This document shows positions 25,441-32,545 of a stretch of DNA of 64,000 nt, in pieces. The DNA comes from Opitutus sp. GAS368 (GTDB lineage: Bacteria > Verrucomicrobiota > Verrucomicrobiia > Opitutales > Opitutaceae), in NCBI RefSeq assembly GCF_900104925.1, contig NZ_LT629735.1:776291-840290 (forward strand), read 5' to 3'. The position numbers were made by a program, and so were the translations under genes. The stretch's first letter is position 1, and every line of letters begins with the position of its first letter. The notes under the pieces were generated by a model. It worked only from the letters and a program-made list of their open reading frames with translations, made no database searches and was not told the origin of the DNA.

Positions 25441-25926
25441 ATGAAAACTTCGTGTTCCTTGGAGGGCCATCGCATCCTGATTCTGGCAGGCGAATATGGC
25501 GGCGAGGAAGGCATCTGCCTTGGCAGGGTTGCCGGCATCAATCGTTGGGCTGTCTCGCCTGATTCCTCGGCGGCCATTCTCGAGCTCCACTTCGAGAGTG
25601 AATTCGCGCTGCTCTTGAATCTGTCCGCTGCCCCTTCTCGGCTCGGAACCGACCCGGCCCGCCTTCGCGCCCTTCGTATGCCCGTGAATCCGGCGGAGCG
25701 CGGAGTTCTCGGGACAAACACCGGGCCCACAGCAGCGGGCAACGGTGCGCGTTTGCTTGAGCCAATCCTCAGGTCTCAGGTTTGCTCCGCCATCTCCGCG
25801 CCAGGCGCTCCGTCAGGTCTCAGGTTTCCAATCCCCGCCCCAGACACGCCACCCAGCCCAAGATCAGCCTTCGCCAACGCTTCGGCCCGACAAGCCAACG
25901 CCAAGTTCTGGCGCGAGTTGGTTTGA
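25441..25926 (+). CDS. Small KOW-like protein whose frame runs into repeats
   Basis: The first about 72 residues look like a real small protein: GHRILILAGEYGGEEGICLGRVAG resembles a KOW-type turn, followed by VSPDSSAAILELHFESEFALLLNLS. From about 25680 the frame is made of the structured repeat (PVNPAERGVLGTNTG) and CAGGTTT tandems, so the native stop is probably lost. Function unknown. Confidence 0.45.
   Translation: MKTSCSLEGHRILILAGEYGGEEGICLGRVAGINRWAVSPDSSAAILELHFESEFALLLNLSAAPSRLGTDPARLRALRMPVNPAERGVLGTNTGPTAAGNGARLLEPILRSQVCSAISAPGAPSGLRFPIPAPDTPPSPRSAFANASARQANAKFWRELV
25680..25747. repeat. Structured repeat, single module
   Basis: Constant GCCCGTGAATCCGGCGGAGC and CTCGGGACAAACACCGGG as at 9229; hairpin 25719-25747 with outer CACCG/CGGTG, inner CCCAC/GCGGG (one A-C mismatch), loop AGCA. 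CAGGTTT tandems follow at 25770-25783 and 25816-25829; the rest of the gap to 25982 shows no gene. Confidence 0.8.
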
Positions 25927-25982
25927 CGCTGGGTTGGGACGGCCCGATTCTGCCGCGGTCGCCCGTGTCCCTGGGCGACCGC

Positions 25983-26450
25983 ATGAAATACCCCACCCTC
26001 CTGCTGCTCGGCGCCTGCCTCGCCCTTGCCCCGCTCGCCCGCGCCACCGACGACTCCGCCGCTTTCCGCATCCGCTTCGGCGTCCTGCGCGAAGACAAGG
26101 ACGGCAATTCCTCCCTGGTGGCGGAAACCACCGACCTGGTGCGAAAATTCAAGGCTACGGGCTACCGCTGGGGCTTCGAGATCACGACGTCGGCCGCCAA
26201 CGTTCCGTTCGAATATCAATTTGTCTTTCACCTTCCCGCCCCACCCGATCAGGTGACAGGTGACCTGGCCAAGACGAATCCCGAAAAACCCGGCACCACT
26301 ATTTCGTCAGAGAAGACCAGGACCTCGGAGACCGCGGTGATCCATTCCTTCTGGTTCGATCCCGGCGACCCCACCGGCAACTGGCAGATCGAGATATGGG
26401 TGAACGATAAACTGGCCAGGACGATCAGCTTTCGCGTCCGCAACGAATAG
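25983..26450 (+). CDS. Hypothetical secreted protein
   Basis: 155 residues from the ATG at 25983, which gives a signal peptide (TLLLLGACLALAPLARA). The mature part is beta-rich: FRIRFGVLREDKDG, GYRWGFEITTSAANVPFEYQFVFHLPAPPDQV, HSFWFDPGDPTGNWQIEIWVNDKLARTISFRV, which resembles an immunoglobulin-like sandwich. No known family recognised. Flanked by repeats on both sides. Confidence 0.65.
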   Translation: MKYPTLLLLGACLALAPLARATDDSAAFRIRFGVLREDKDGNSSLVAETTDLVRKFKATGYRWGFEITTSAANVPFEYQFVFHLPAPPDQVTGDLAKTNPEKPGTTISSEKTRTSETAVIHSFWFDPGDPTGNWQIEIWVNDKLARTISFRVRNE

Positions 26451-26508
26451 GCGGCCGGCGGATCGCCCGGGCCGCGTGACGCCGGGGTTTGGCCATACTG
26501 TTTCTTTT

Positions 26509-26680
26509 AGGGAGTGTTTTCAAACCCGGTTTGTCATCCTGGGCGCAGCGAAGGATCCACGGCAGCGAAGACCATATCGCGAGCGAACGCATGGATGAGG
26601 ATGTCGCTGCGCTCGGAACTTCACTTCGTTCAGAATGACAGGAAACGGGTATTGGTTGGGTTTGAAAACACGCCCGGCTG
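26509..26680. repeat. Composite: GGGAGTGTTTTCAAA ends around a TCATCCTGG-type palindrome
   Basis: Outer inverted ends AGGGAGTGTTTTCAAACCCG and GGGTTTGAAAACACGCCCGG enclose 26532-26642, a palindrome starting TTGTCATCCTGGGCGCAGCG and ending CGTTCAGAATGACA. The ends match those of the 390-bp elements, and the inner part matches 14925 and 52229. Confidence 0.7.
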
Positions 26681-26714
26681 GCCGGACCCGGACGGAAAAG
26701 CGCGGCTTGACTCT

Positions 26715-26726
26715 GCTTACGTAAGC
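26715..26726. promoter_or_regulatory. Perfect 12-bp palindrome upstream of vapB
   Basis: GCTTACGTAAGC lies 15 bases before the antitoxin start at 26742. Position and symmetry fit the operator bound by a VapB dimer or the VapBC complex; this is inference. Confidence 0.5.
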
Positions 26727-26741
26727 ATTTGTTTCCCACGT

Positions 26742-26975
26742 ATGAAGACCAAGCTCACCCTTTATGTGGACAAGGCCGCCGTCAAACGGGGCAAGCTCTG
26801 GGCGCGCCGCCGCAAGGTTCCGCTCTCCTGGGTGGTGGAGAACCACCTGAACCGCCTGACCGCGGCCGATGCCGGCGAGCGCTTCCTCGACAAGTGGCAG
26901 GGCGCCTTTAAACTCGACCCAACCGCGCTCAAAGACGAGCGGGTGGCGGCGATTGTCGCCAAGCACATGCGCTGA
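26742..26975 (+). CDS. VapB-type antitoxin
   Basis: 77 residues: KLTLYVDKAAVKRGKLWARRRKVPLSWVVENHLNRL (ribbon-helix-helix pattern, residues about 4-39) followed by an acidic toxin-binding tail. A PIN toxin gene starts two bases after the stop. Start chosen at the ATG before KTKLTLYVDK because the upstream frame consists of repeat sequence. Confidence 0.82.
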   Translation: MKTKLTLYVDKAAVKRGKLWARRRKVPLSWVVENHLNRLTAADAGERFLDKWQGAFKLDPTALKDERVAAIVAKHMR

Positions 26976-26977
26976 CC

Positions 26978-27394
26978 ATGCGGCCGTTGCTGGATACCAA
27001 CGTGCTGGTTGACGTCGCCCTGCGCCGTCCAGGCTTGCATGTAGCCAGCGGAGCCACGGTGGCCTGGTGCCTCAACAATCCCGGCTCCGGTCTTCTGGCC
27101 GTCCACTCACTGGCGACCTTCTCCTATCTGGTCGGACGGTCAGCCGGGCCAGCCAAAGCACGCGAATTCATCGCCGACCTGATTGAGGGCACGGACATAG
27201 CCCGGCTGGACAATACCGAGGTCAAACGCGCCCTGGCCTTTCCCATGGCGGACTTCGAGGACGCGCTAATTGCGGCAGCCGCCGAAGGCGCGGGGGCCAC
27301 CCACATCGTCACCCGCAACACCGCCAATTTCCGCCGGTCCCCCGTGAAGGCCGTGACCCCGGAGGATTTTGTCCGGCTGGCCGCCAAGGCCTGA
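26978..27394 (+). CDS. PIN-domain ribonuclease toxin (VapC)
   Basis: 138 residues. PIN residues: LLDTNVLVDVAL (first Asp), central acidic region, DFEDALIAAAAEGAGATHIVTRNTANF (distal Asp pair). Complete. Forms a second, independent VapBC module in the window, of a different antitoxin type from the one at 22733. Confidence 0.92.
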   Translation: MRPLLDTNVLVDVALRRPGLHVASGATVAWCLNNPGSGLLAVHSLATFSYLVGRSAGPAKAREFIADLIEGTDIARLDNTEVKRALAFPMADFEDALIAAAAEGAGATHIVTRNTANFRRSPVKAVTPEDFVRLAAKA

Positions 27395-27460
27395 CCGGCA
27401 GGAGCGGCCGGGCCATGCCCGATACACCCCTGAGGCCTCGGGCTCTGGTAACGTAATACG

Positions 27461-27589
27461 TTATACCAAACACCCGAAGCTTTTACCCGAAGGCCGCAAA
27501 GAACGCAGAGATATTTCCCATCGCAGGATCTGCTTCGCGGTCTTGGCGACCTTGGTGTAGCGTGTAGTAGCTTGAGGCGATTGGTATAA
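27461..27589 (-). repeat. Dispersed 128-bp element, intact copy
   Basis: Perfect 9-bp inverted ends TTATACCAA (27461-27469) and TTGGTATAA (27581-27589). Internal part ACACGAAGG-like, CGCAGAGATATTTCCCATCG, CTTGGCGACCTTGGTGTAG. Flank AGCCCGACCTGCATCAAACT follows. No gene in 27395-27658. Confidence 0.88.
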
Positions 27590-27658
27590 AGCCCGACCTG
27601 CATCAAACTGACCCACTACCCAAATCCTCTTGCGCCTTTTGCAGCCGACCGGGGCGGT

Positions 27659-29422
27659 TCAGTTCCGGGCGTCGGCCACCTTGACCGGTTCCGTCTCCGG
27701 GTGGTTCGCGGCCAGATAGCCGCGGATGTGCGCCAGCTCGCTCCGCCCGCCGTCCCCCTTCGCCGTCAGCGCGGCCAGTCTGGCATAGTAGAGCCGCGCC
27801 TTCTCCCGGTCCCCGGCCTGTTCGGCCGCCAGTCCCGCGCCATACAAACCCCGGTAACGTGCCGGGTAGATCTTGAGCGCGGCTTCAAACGCCGCCAGCG
27901 CCTCCCGCGGCTGGCCGGTTGCCAGCAACATGTCCCCCAGCTGCTCGCGCACCGGCACGAGCGCCCCGGGCGAGACGGGACTCTTGCCGAGGTCGTCCTC
28001 CGCCTTGGCCACGTGGCGCAACTGGTCGATCGCCCCGTCCTTTTTGCCCTCGCCGAACATCACCCAGGCCCCGGCGGCCATCAACTGCAGCTCGAGATGC
28101 ATGCGGTAGTAATCGAATTTGGCGTCGGTCGTCGCATCGGCGAGCTGCCGCATCCGGGCGATCGCCTGGCGCGCCCCGGCCAGGTCGCCGCTGCGGGCCC
28201 GGCCGATGGCATGGGCGTATTCGATCAGGGCCTCCATGAAGGGAAACCTGGCCCAATGCGGCAGCTCCGGCACGGGCAGCGCCGCCGCCTCCGCCCACGC
28301 GTTGCGTTCGAGCGCATAGCGGGAAGGCACGGCGGCCAGCGCATACGCGGCGGAAAATTCCAGCTCCGGGTTGGTTTTTCTCACGGTGCCGACGAAGTCC
28401 CTCACCTCCTTCGCCTTGGCGTCCTGCGCTTCCTGCAGGAAGGCGTAGACCATGTAATCGAGCGCGTGCAGTTCCTCTGCTTCGGTCGCGGCGCGGTGGC
28501 GCTTGGCCGCGTAGGCGCGCGAGGCGGCGCTGGAGTCCTGGTTGGCGACGACGGCCTCATCCCACATGCCCAGGCGCGTGTAGATGTGCGAGGGCATGTG
28601 CAGCGCGTGCGGCACCCAGGGCGCGATGGAACCATAGGCTTGGGCGGCCGGCAGCCCGCGCGTGGCCAGCGAGGGATAGTCGTAGCAATGGATCAGGTAG
28701 TGCGCGACCCCCGGATGGCGCGGATTTTTCCGCCAAAGTTCCTCGAGGATTTCCGCGGCCTTCAACTGGTTGGCGAGCGTGGCGTCGGTCGGGGTGGCGT
28801 AGCCGACCGAGAGGACCGCCAGCGCGTAGAAGGTGCGGGTTTCGAAGTCATCGGGATACCGGGCGAAGAGCTCGCGCATCGCCTTCTCATAGGCGACGAC
28901 CCGGTCGCGCGGGCCCACCGGCCCGTGGCAGGACTGACCGGTCGGGCCGAGGTCGAGGCTCTCGGCCGTGTTGTAGTAGGCGTTCAGCGCCGTGATAAAG
29001 CGGCGCTCGCGGTCGGTGCCGGCGGCCAGGGCCATCGCCTTGTCCGCGGCCGCCTTGCCCGCGCGCATTTCGTCCGGGGTCGGCGGCGCCCAGATAGGGT
29101 GCCACCAGGTCATCGCGATGCCCCATTGCGCCATGGCGCAGGCGGGATCCTTTTCCGCCACGGCGGTGAAGACCCGGCGCGCCTCCTCGTAGAAGAAGGA
29201 ATGCAGCAGCGCCACGCCGCGCATGAACTCCGGCTTGGCGGACGGTGCGCAGGTCACGGGAAAATCCACCGCCCCGACCATGCGCACGTCGCCCGGCTCA
29301 GGGGTCGGGCCGGACGGGCCGGCGGCGGCCAGGGTCGTCGCGAGGCCGGAAGTGAACAGAACAAAGGCGGCGCCGAACAGGCGGCGCACACCGCGGATAG
29401 AGGCAGGGGCGGGTGTGCTCAT
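27659..29422 (-). CDS. Secreted tetratricopeptide-repeat protein
   Basis: 587 residues with a signal peptide (GAAFVLFTSGLATTLAAAG). TPR-like helical repeats run through most of it: FMRGVALLHSFFYEEARRVFTAVAEKDPACAMAQWGIA near residue 66, and a clear C-terminal pair (LGDMLLATGQPREALAAFEAALKIYPARYRGLYGAGLAAEQAGDREKARLYYARL, about 490-560). Proteins of this layout are common in Acidobacteriota and Verrucomicrobiota and have no assigned function. It likely acts as a periplasmic interaction scaffold; that is inference. Confidence 0.85.
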   Translation of the reverse strand: MSTPAPASIRGVRRLFGAAFVLFTSGLATTLAAAGPSGPTPEPGDVRMVGAVDFPVTCAPSAKPEFMRGVALLHSFFYEEARRVFTAVAEKDPACAMAQWGIAMTWWHPIWAPPTPDEMRAGKAAADKAMALAAGTDRERRFITALNAYYNTAESLDLGPTGQSCHGPVGPRDRVVAYEKAMRELFARYPDDFETRTFYALAVLSVGYATPTDATLANQLKAAEILEELWRKNPRHPGVAHYLIHCYDYPSLATRGLPAAQAYGSIAPWVPHALHMPSHIYTRLGMWDEAVVANQDSSAASRAYAAKRHRAATEAEELHALDYMVYAFLQEAQDAKAKEVRDFVGTVRKTNPELEFSAAYALAAVPSRYALERNAWAEAAALPVPELPHWARFPFMEALIEYAHAIGRARSGDLAGARQAIARMRQLADATTDAKFDYYRMHLELQLMAAGAWVMFGEGKKDGAIDQLRHVAKAEDDLGKSPVSPGALVPVREQLGDMLLATGQPREALAAFEAALKIYPARYRGLYGAGLAAEQAGDREKARLYYARLAALTAKGDGGRSELAHIRGYLAANHPETEPVKVADARN

Positions 29423-29535
29423 GGCGGGCAGGAGAAACAGGCTGGTGAACCGGGGCGTGGGGGCAGGCGGGGAGGCTTTTGAAAGAGCGTAAGCGGTCGG
29501 GAAGAGAGACGCACGAAAGAAAAACGGGGGGTGGC

Positions 29536-29760
29536 TCAGTTTGAGGTAGGTCGGGCTTTATACCAATCGCCTCAAGCTACTGCACTCTACACCAAGGTCG
29601 CCAAGACCGCGAAGCAGATCCTGCGAGAGGAAATATCTCTGCGTTCTTTGCGGCCTTCGTGTAAAAGCTTTGGGTGTTTGGGATTAGGCCCGACATGCCA
29701 CGCGACCTGTCGGGGATAAACCCCGACCTACAACAGGGAAGAAACCAATCTGACCCACTA
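29536..29760 (+). repeat. 128-bp element with full flanks
   Basis: Element at 29558-29686 in forward orientation. The right flank (GGCCCGACATGCCACGCGAC ... GGGATAAACCCCGACCTACA) is the inverse of 1810-1853 at the other end of the window. This copy shows the uninterrupted junction that lets the insertion at 1876-2266 be recognised. No gene in 29423-29776. Confidence 0.85.
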
Positions 29761-29776
29761 GCCGGGCGGGCCTGGA

Positions 29777-30091
29777 TCACTGCGCCGGCTTGCCACCCTG
29801 GCGGATATAGTCGCCCATCGTGGCGGCGGACAGGTTGATCCGCCGCCGCCGCGCGATCGCAGTGTATTTCCGCAACAGGACCGGGTCGGCCAGCACGCGC
29901 CGGTGGAAGAAGCCGGCCGAGCGCATCAGCTCGCGCCGGGCCAGCTGGGCCGCCGAGGGCTTCACCTTGCTCATGTCGGGCTTGAGGCTCACCACCCCGC
30001 CGCGCTTGTCCTTGCGGTATTGCTTGAAGACCAGGTTGCCGAAACTGCCGGACAGGCTGGCGAGGGCGGGTGAGAGGGTGAATTTTGCCAT
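29777..30091 (-). CDS. Conserved small basic protein of unknown function
   Basis: 104 residues, strongly basic. SGSFGNLVFKQYRKDKRGGVVSLKPDMSKVKPSAAQLARRELMRSAGFFHRRVLADPVLLRKYTAIARRR. The head (G.LGNLVF.QY..G) and spacing resemble small proteins found in several phyla without known role. No membrane segment or signal. Possibly nucleic-acid binding. Confidence 0.6.
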   Translation of the reverse strand: MAKFTLSPALASLSGSFGNLVFKQYRKDKRGGVVSLKPDMSKVKPSAAQLARRELMRSAGFFHRRVLADPVLLRKYTAIARRRRINLSAATMGDYIRQGGKPAQ

Positions 30092-30832
30092 GGGTTGCTT
30101 GCGGTGGGTTTGGCCATGCTTCCGCCATAGTTCCGCCGTAGTCCCGTCGTAGTCCCTACGGGTAGACCGGCGCTGTCGGACAGCTATAACTCGGCTATCC
30201 TTCGGCTCACCTTGGGGGTGCCGGGGGGAACACCCCGGGTAGCCGGGGAGCGACCGCGGGGTGAGGCCGGGCGTCGGGACGTGGGAAGGAAGTCACAGCT
30301 CACGCGGCAACCTAGCCTGCCGCGGCCCGGCGGCCAAACTGGAAGACTGCCTGAAAAAAGGCGCCTAAATCGAGTCACCCCAAAACGGCCCGGCCGGGAA
30401 ATTTCAAGCCGATCCCGGACTCCTCCGCCACGACGGAAGCCTGCGCTGCCACCGTCGCCGCGCAGCGCTCCGTCAAGTTTCTGGTCTTGTTACTTCGCGT
30501 CTCCGCGTCTTCGCCTGAACCATTCCCTCAGGTCTCAGGTTTCAGCTTTCAGGTTTCCGATCCCTGCCCCCGGCCTGAACATGAGTGCCGATTAGTGCCC
30601 ATTAGTGGTTAAAGGTTTCCCCGTCTCCTTTGCATCTCCGCGCCTCTGCGTGAACCAATCCGAGGATCCAAGGCTTCCTTCATTAGCGTCCATTAGTGTG
30701 GATTAGTGGTTAAAAAAACCTGCCTCCTCCGCCCGCGCTGGGTGATTCAACCGGCCCCGTCGGGCGAATGTGTCGGGGTTGTAACATTGCGCGGCTTGCC
30801 GGAGCCGGCCGGACTACTACCGTCGCTCCCCC
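30092..30832. other. 741-base gap with repeats and an unexplained GC-rich segment
   Basis: 30117-30165 repeats a TCCGCCATAG/CCGCCGTAGTCC/GTCGTAGTCC pattern. 30190-30420 is GC-rich with hairpins (GGGGTGCCGGGGGGAACACCCC and CTACCCGGG-type) but no gene or RNA family I recognise. 30531-30558 is a CAGGTTT tandem, 30583-30617 and 30683-30716 are TTAGTG units, and 30620-30660 is a TTTGCATCTCCGCGCCTCTG unit. Confidence 0.5.
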
Positions 30833-31294
30833 ATGCACCTTTACCTGATCCGCCACGCCCATGCCCTGGACGGCGACGACGATGCGGCCCGACCGCTCAG
30901 CGCCAAGGGTCGGAGCCAGATCCGTGCCTTGGGCCGTTTCCTGCGCGGCTCCGGGGCCTTCGAGGCCGGGGAAATCTGGCACAGCCCGCTGCGGCGCTCC
31001 GCGGACACCGCCGTCCTGCTGGCCAAACGGCTCAAGGCCAAGGCCCGGCTCACTACGGTCTCCGGCCTCCGGCCCGGCGACTCCCCCGATTCCATCGTCA
31101 AAAAACTCCTCGCCCTGCGCCGGCCGGTGGCGGTGGTCGGCCACGAGCCGCACCTGAGCGCCCTGGCGTCGTTGCTGGTGACCGGGAAGGCCGCGCCGCC
31201 GCGCTTCGTGCTGAAGAAGTGCGCCGTGCTCCGGCTGGACCGGGGCGGCGGCGCGTGGGCCGTGCGCTGGCACGTCTCCCCCGAGCTGGTCTGA
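30833..31294 (+). CDS. sixA: SixA-type phosphohistidine phosphatase
   Basis: 153 residues, the usual SixA size. The histidine-phosphatase motif YLIRHAHAL (residues 4-12; the family usually shows RHG or RHA) and the second histidine in VAVVGHEPHLSAL (about 102-114) are present, with HSPLRRSADTA (about 50-60) as the conserved Arg/Ser region. SixA removes phosphate from histidine residues of phosphotransfer proteins; the target here is unknown. Cytoplasmic, single gene among repeats. Confidence 0.9.
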   Translation: MHLYLIRHAHALDGDDDAARPLSAKGRSQIRALGRFLRGSGAFEAGEIWHSPLRRSADTAVLLAKRLKAKARLTTVSGLRPGDSPDSIVKKLLALRRPVAVVGHEPHLSALASLLVTGKAAPPRFVLKKCAVLRLDRGGGAWAVRWHVSPELV

Positions 31295-31438
31295 CCGGCC
31301 GCCGGGCGGGCCGCAAAAAATGCTCTCCGCCCCAAACCACCTGTCCCGTAATACGTGACATTCCTTTTTGCGTCTCCGCGCCTTGGCGTGAGCCAAATCC
31401 GAGGTTGAATCTCCGCCCTGCCCGACTAGCTTTCCGAC

Positions 31439-31630
31439 GTGAGCAACCGCGAACTCGCCATCGAAATCGTGCAACAGCTGCCCCCCGACACTCCCCTCCG
31501 GGAGATCGCCCGGGAGATCGAGCTGCGCGCCGGCATCGAGGCAGCTCGCGCTCAAGTCCGCCGCGGTGAAGGCCAGCCCGTCGAGCAAGTTCGCAAACTT
31601 GTAGACACATGGGCCTCTCCGTCATCCTGA
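31439..31630 (+). CDS. Antitoxin of a RelBE/ParDE-type module
   Basis: 63 residues from a GTG start. ELAIEIVQQLPPDTPLREIAREIELRAGIEAARAQVRRGEGQPVEQVRKLV is all-helical and resembles the short antitoxins that precede ParE/RelE toxins. It overlaps the toxin start by 22 bases, which implies coupled translation. No promoter was identified; the 31295-31438 gap contains only a TTTGCGTCTCCGCGCC repeat. Confidence 0.78.
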   Translation: MSNRELAIEIVQQLPPDTPLREIAREIELRAGIEAARAQVRRGEGQPVEQVRKLVDTWASPSS

Positions 31631-31914
31631 CCCCGCAGGCGATCGAAGACCTCAGCGGCATCGTCCGCCGGATCGCCACTGACAGTCCCGACCGGGCCCG
31701 CGCCTTCGGCCACGCCCTCCTTGACGCCGCCTTGGCCATCGATCCCTTCCCCGCACGCGGCCGCATGGTGCCCGAAGCCGGCGACCCGGCCGTGCGCGAG
31801 GTCTTGCACGGCGATTACCGGATCATCTACGAAGTTCATCGTAACCCCGACGCGGTCTATGTGCTGCGTTTCTGGCACGGTGCCCGGGGCACGCCCCACC
31901 TGCCCCCGGCCTGA
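31609..31914 (+). CDS. RelE/ParE-family toxin
   Basis: 101 residues. SVILTPQAIEDLSGIVRRIATDSPDRARAFGHALLDAALAIDPFPARGRMVPE... VREVLHGDYRIIYEVHRNPDAVYVLRFWHGAR has the ParE/RelE layout: two N-terminal helices, then a four-strand sheet ending with the VLRFWHG strand. It acts on gyrase or ribosomes depending on subgroup, which cannot be decided here. Complete. Confidence 0.92.
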   Translation: MGLSVILTPQAIEDLSGIVRRIATDSPDRARAFGHALLDAALAIDPFPARGRMVPEAGDPAVREVLHGDYRIIYEVHRNPDAVYVLRFWHGARGTPHLPPA

Positions 31915-31940
31915 ACATGAGTGCCGATTAGTGCCCATTA

Positions 31941-32348
31941 GGGAGTGCCTTCAAACCTTCAAAAAAGAACCATTAATGAGATTTCACCAAGGGTGAAATC
32001 CACAGAAACCGCTCCGGCTGATCTCCTGCGCGGTGGGTTTCAGGGGCCCGCTGATCGCGGGCAGAAAGGGCGGCGATCAGCCGCCCCCTGAACCTGGCGG
32101 CGGAGGCGATTAGCACTACTCCGTTAGGTATATGATGCCTCGAGCGACACACCCCGCCCTGACGGGCACCCCTCTTCAGAGGGGATCCAAACCAACGCCG
32201 GCGATAATCCCCTCTGGAGAGGGGTGGCGCGGAGCGACGGGGTGTGTTGGAACCTAACGGAGTAGTGCTAGCCGGAGCGATGAAAGTAGATTCCGCCGTT
32301 GGCGGAATCCTTTTAGTGGTCCCCTTCCGAGCTTTGAAACCACTCCCT
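31941..32348. repeat. 390-bp type element (copy 2), interrupted by a MITE
   Basis: Ends GGGAGTGCCTTCAAACCT (left) and its imperfect inverse near 32330-32348. The middle matches copy 1 (AAACCGCTCCGGCTGAT, GAACCTGGCGGCGGAGGCGAT, ATTCCGCCGTTGGCGGAATC). A 156-bp MITE interrupts it at 32113-32268. The right end abuts a partial 128-bp element, as in copy 1. Confidence 0.78.
32113..32268. mobile_element. MITE with 17-bp perfect ends and TA target duplication
   Basis: GCACTACTCCGTTAGGT (32113-32129) and the perfect inverse ACCTAACGGAGTAGTGC (32252-32268), flanked on both sides by TA. Removing it and one TA restores GGCGGAGGCGATTAGCCGGAGC, which matches the empty site in copy 1 (GGCGGAGGCGATCAGCCGGAGC, 2172-2193). 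TA duplication fits a Tc1/mariner or IS630-type transposase acting in trans. A truncated relative is at 9629-9789. Confidence 0.88.
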
Positions 32349-32486
32349 ACTACACTCTACACCAAGGTCGCCAAGGCCGCGAAGCAGATCCTGCGATGGG
32401 AAATATCTCTGCGTTCTTTGCGGCCTTCGTGTAAAAGCTTTGGGTGTTTGGCCTAAAGCCCGACCTACATCAAACTGACCCACTAC
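32349..32486 (+). repeat. Dispersed 128-bp element, left-truncated copy
   Basis: TACACTCTACACCAAGGTCG to TTTGGGTGTTTGGCCTAAAG, then the CCCGACCTACATCAAACTGA flank. The left end is replaced by the 390-bp element. Confidence 0.85.
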
Positions 32487-32545
32487 CCGCCGGCCGGCCA
32501 AAAGGCCGGATTTGACGCAGTCCGGTTGTTGGGACACCGTGCGGC

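Noticed and set aside
30230-30420. Possible RNase P RNA or group II intron
   Set aside because: Hairpins exist but conserved core sequences of these RNAs were not found.
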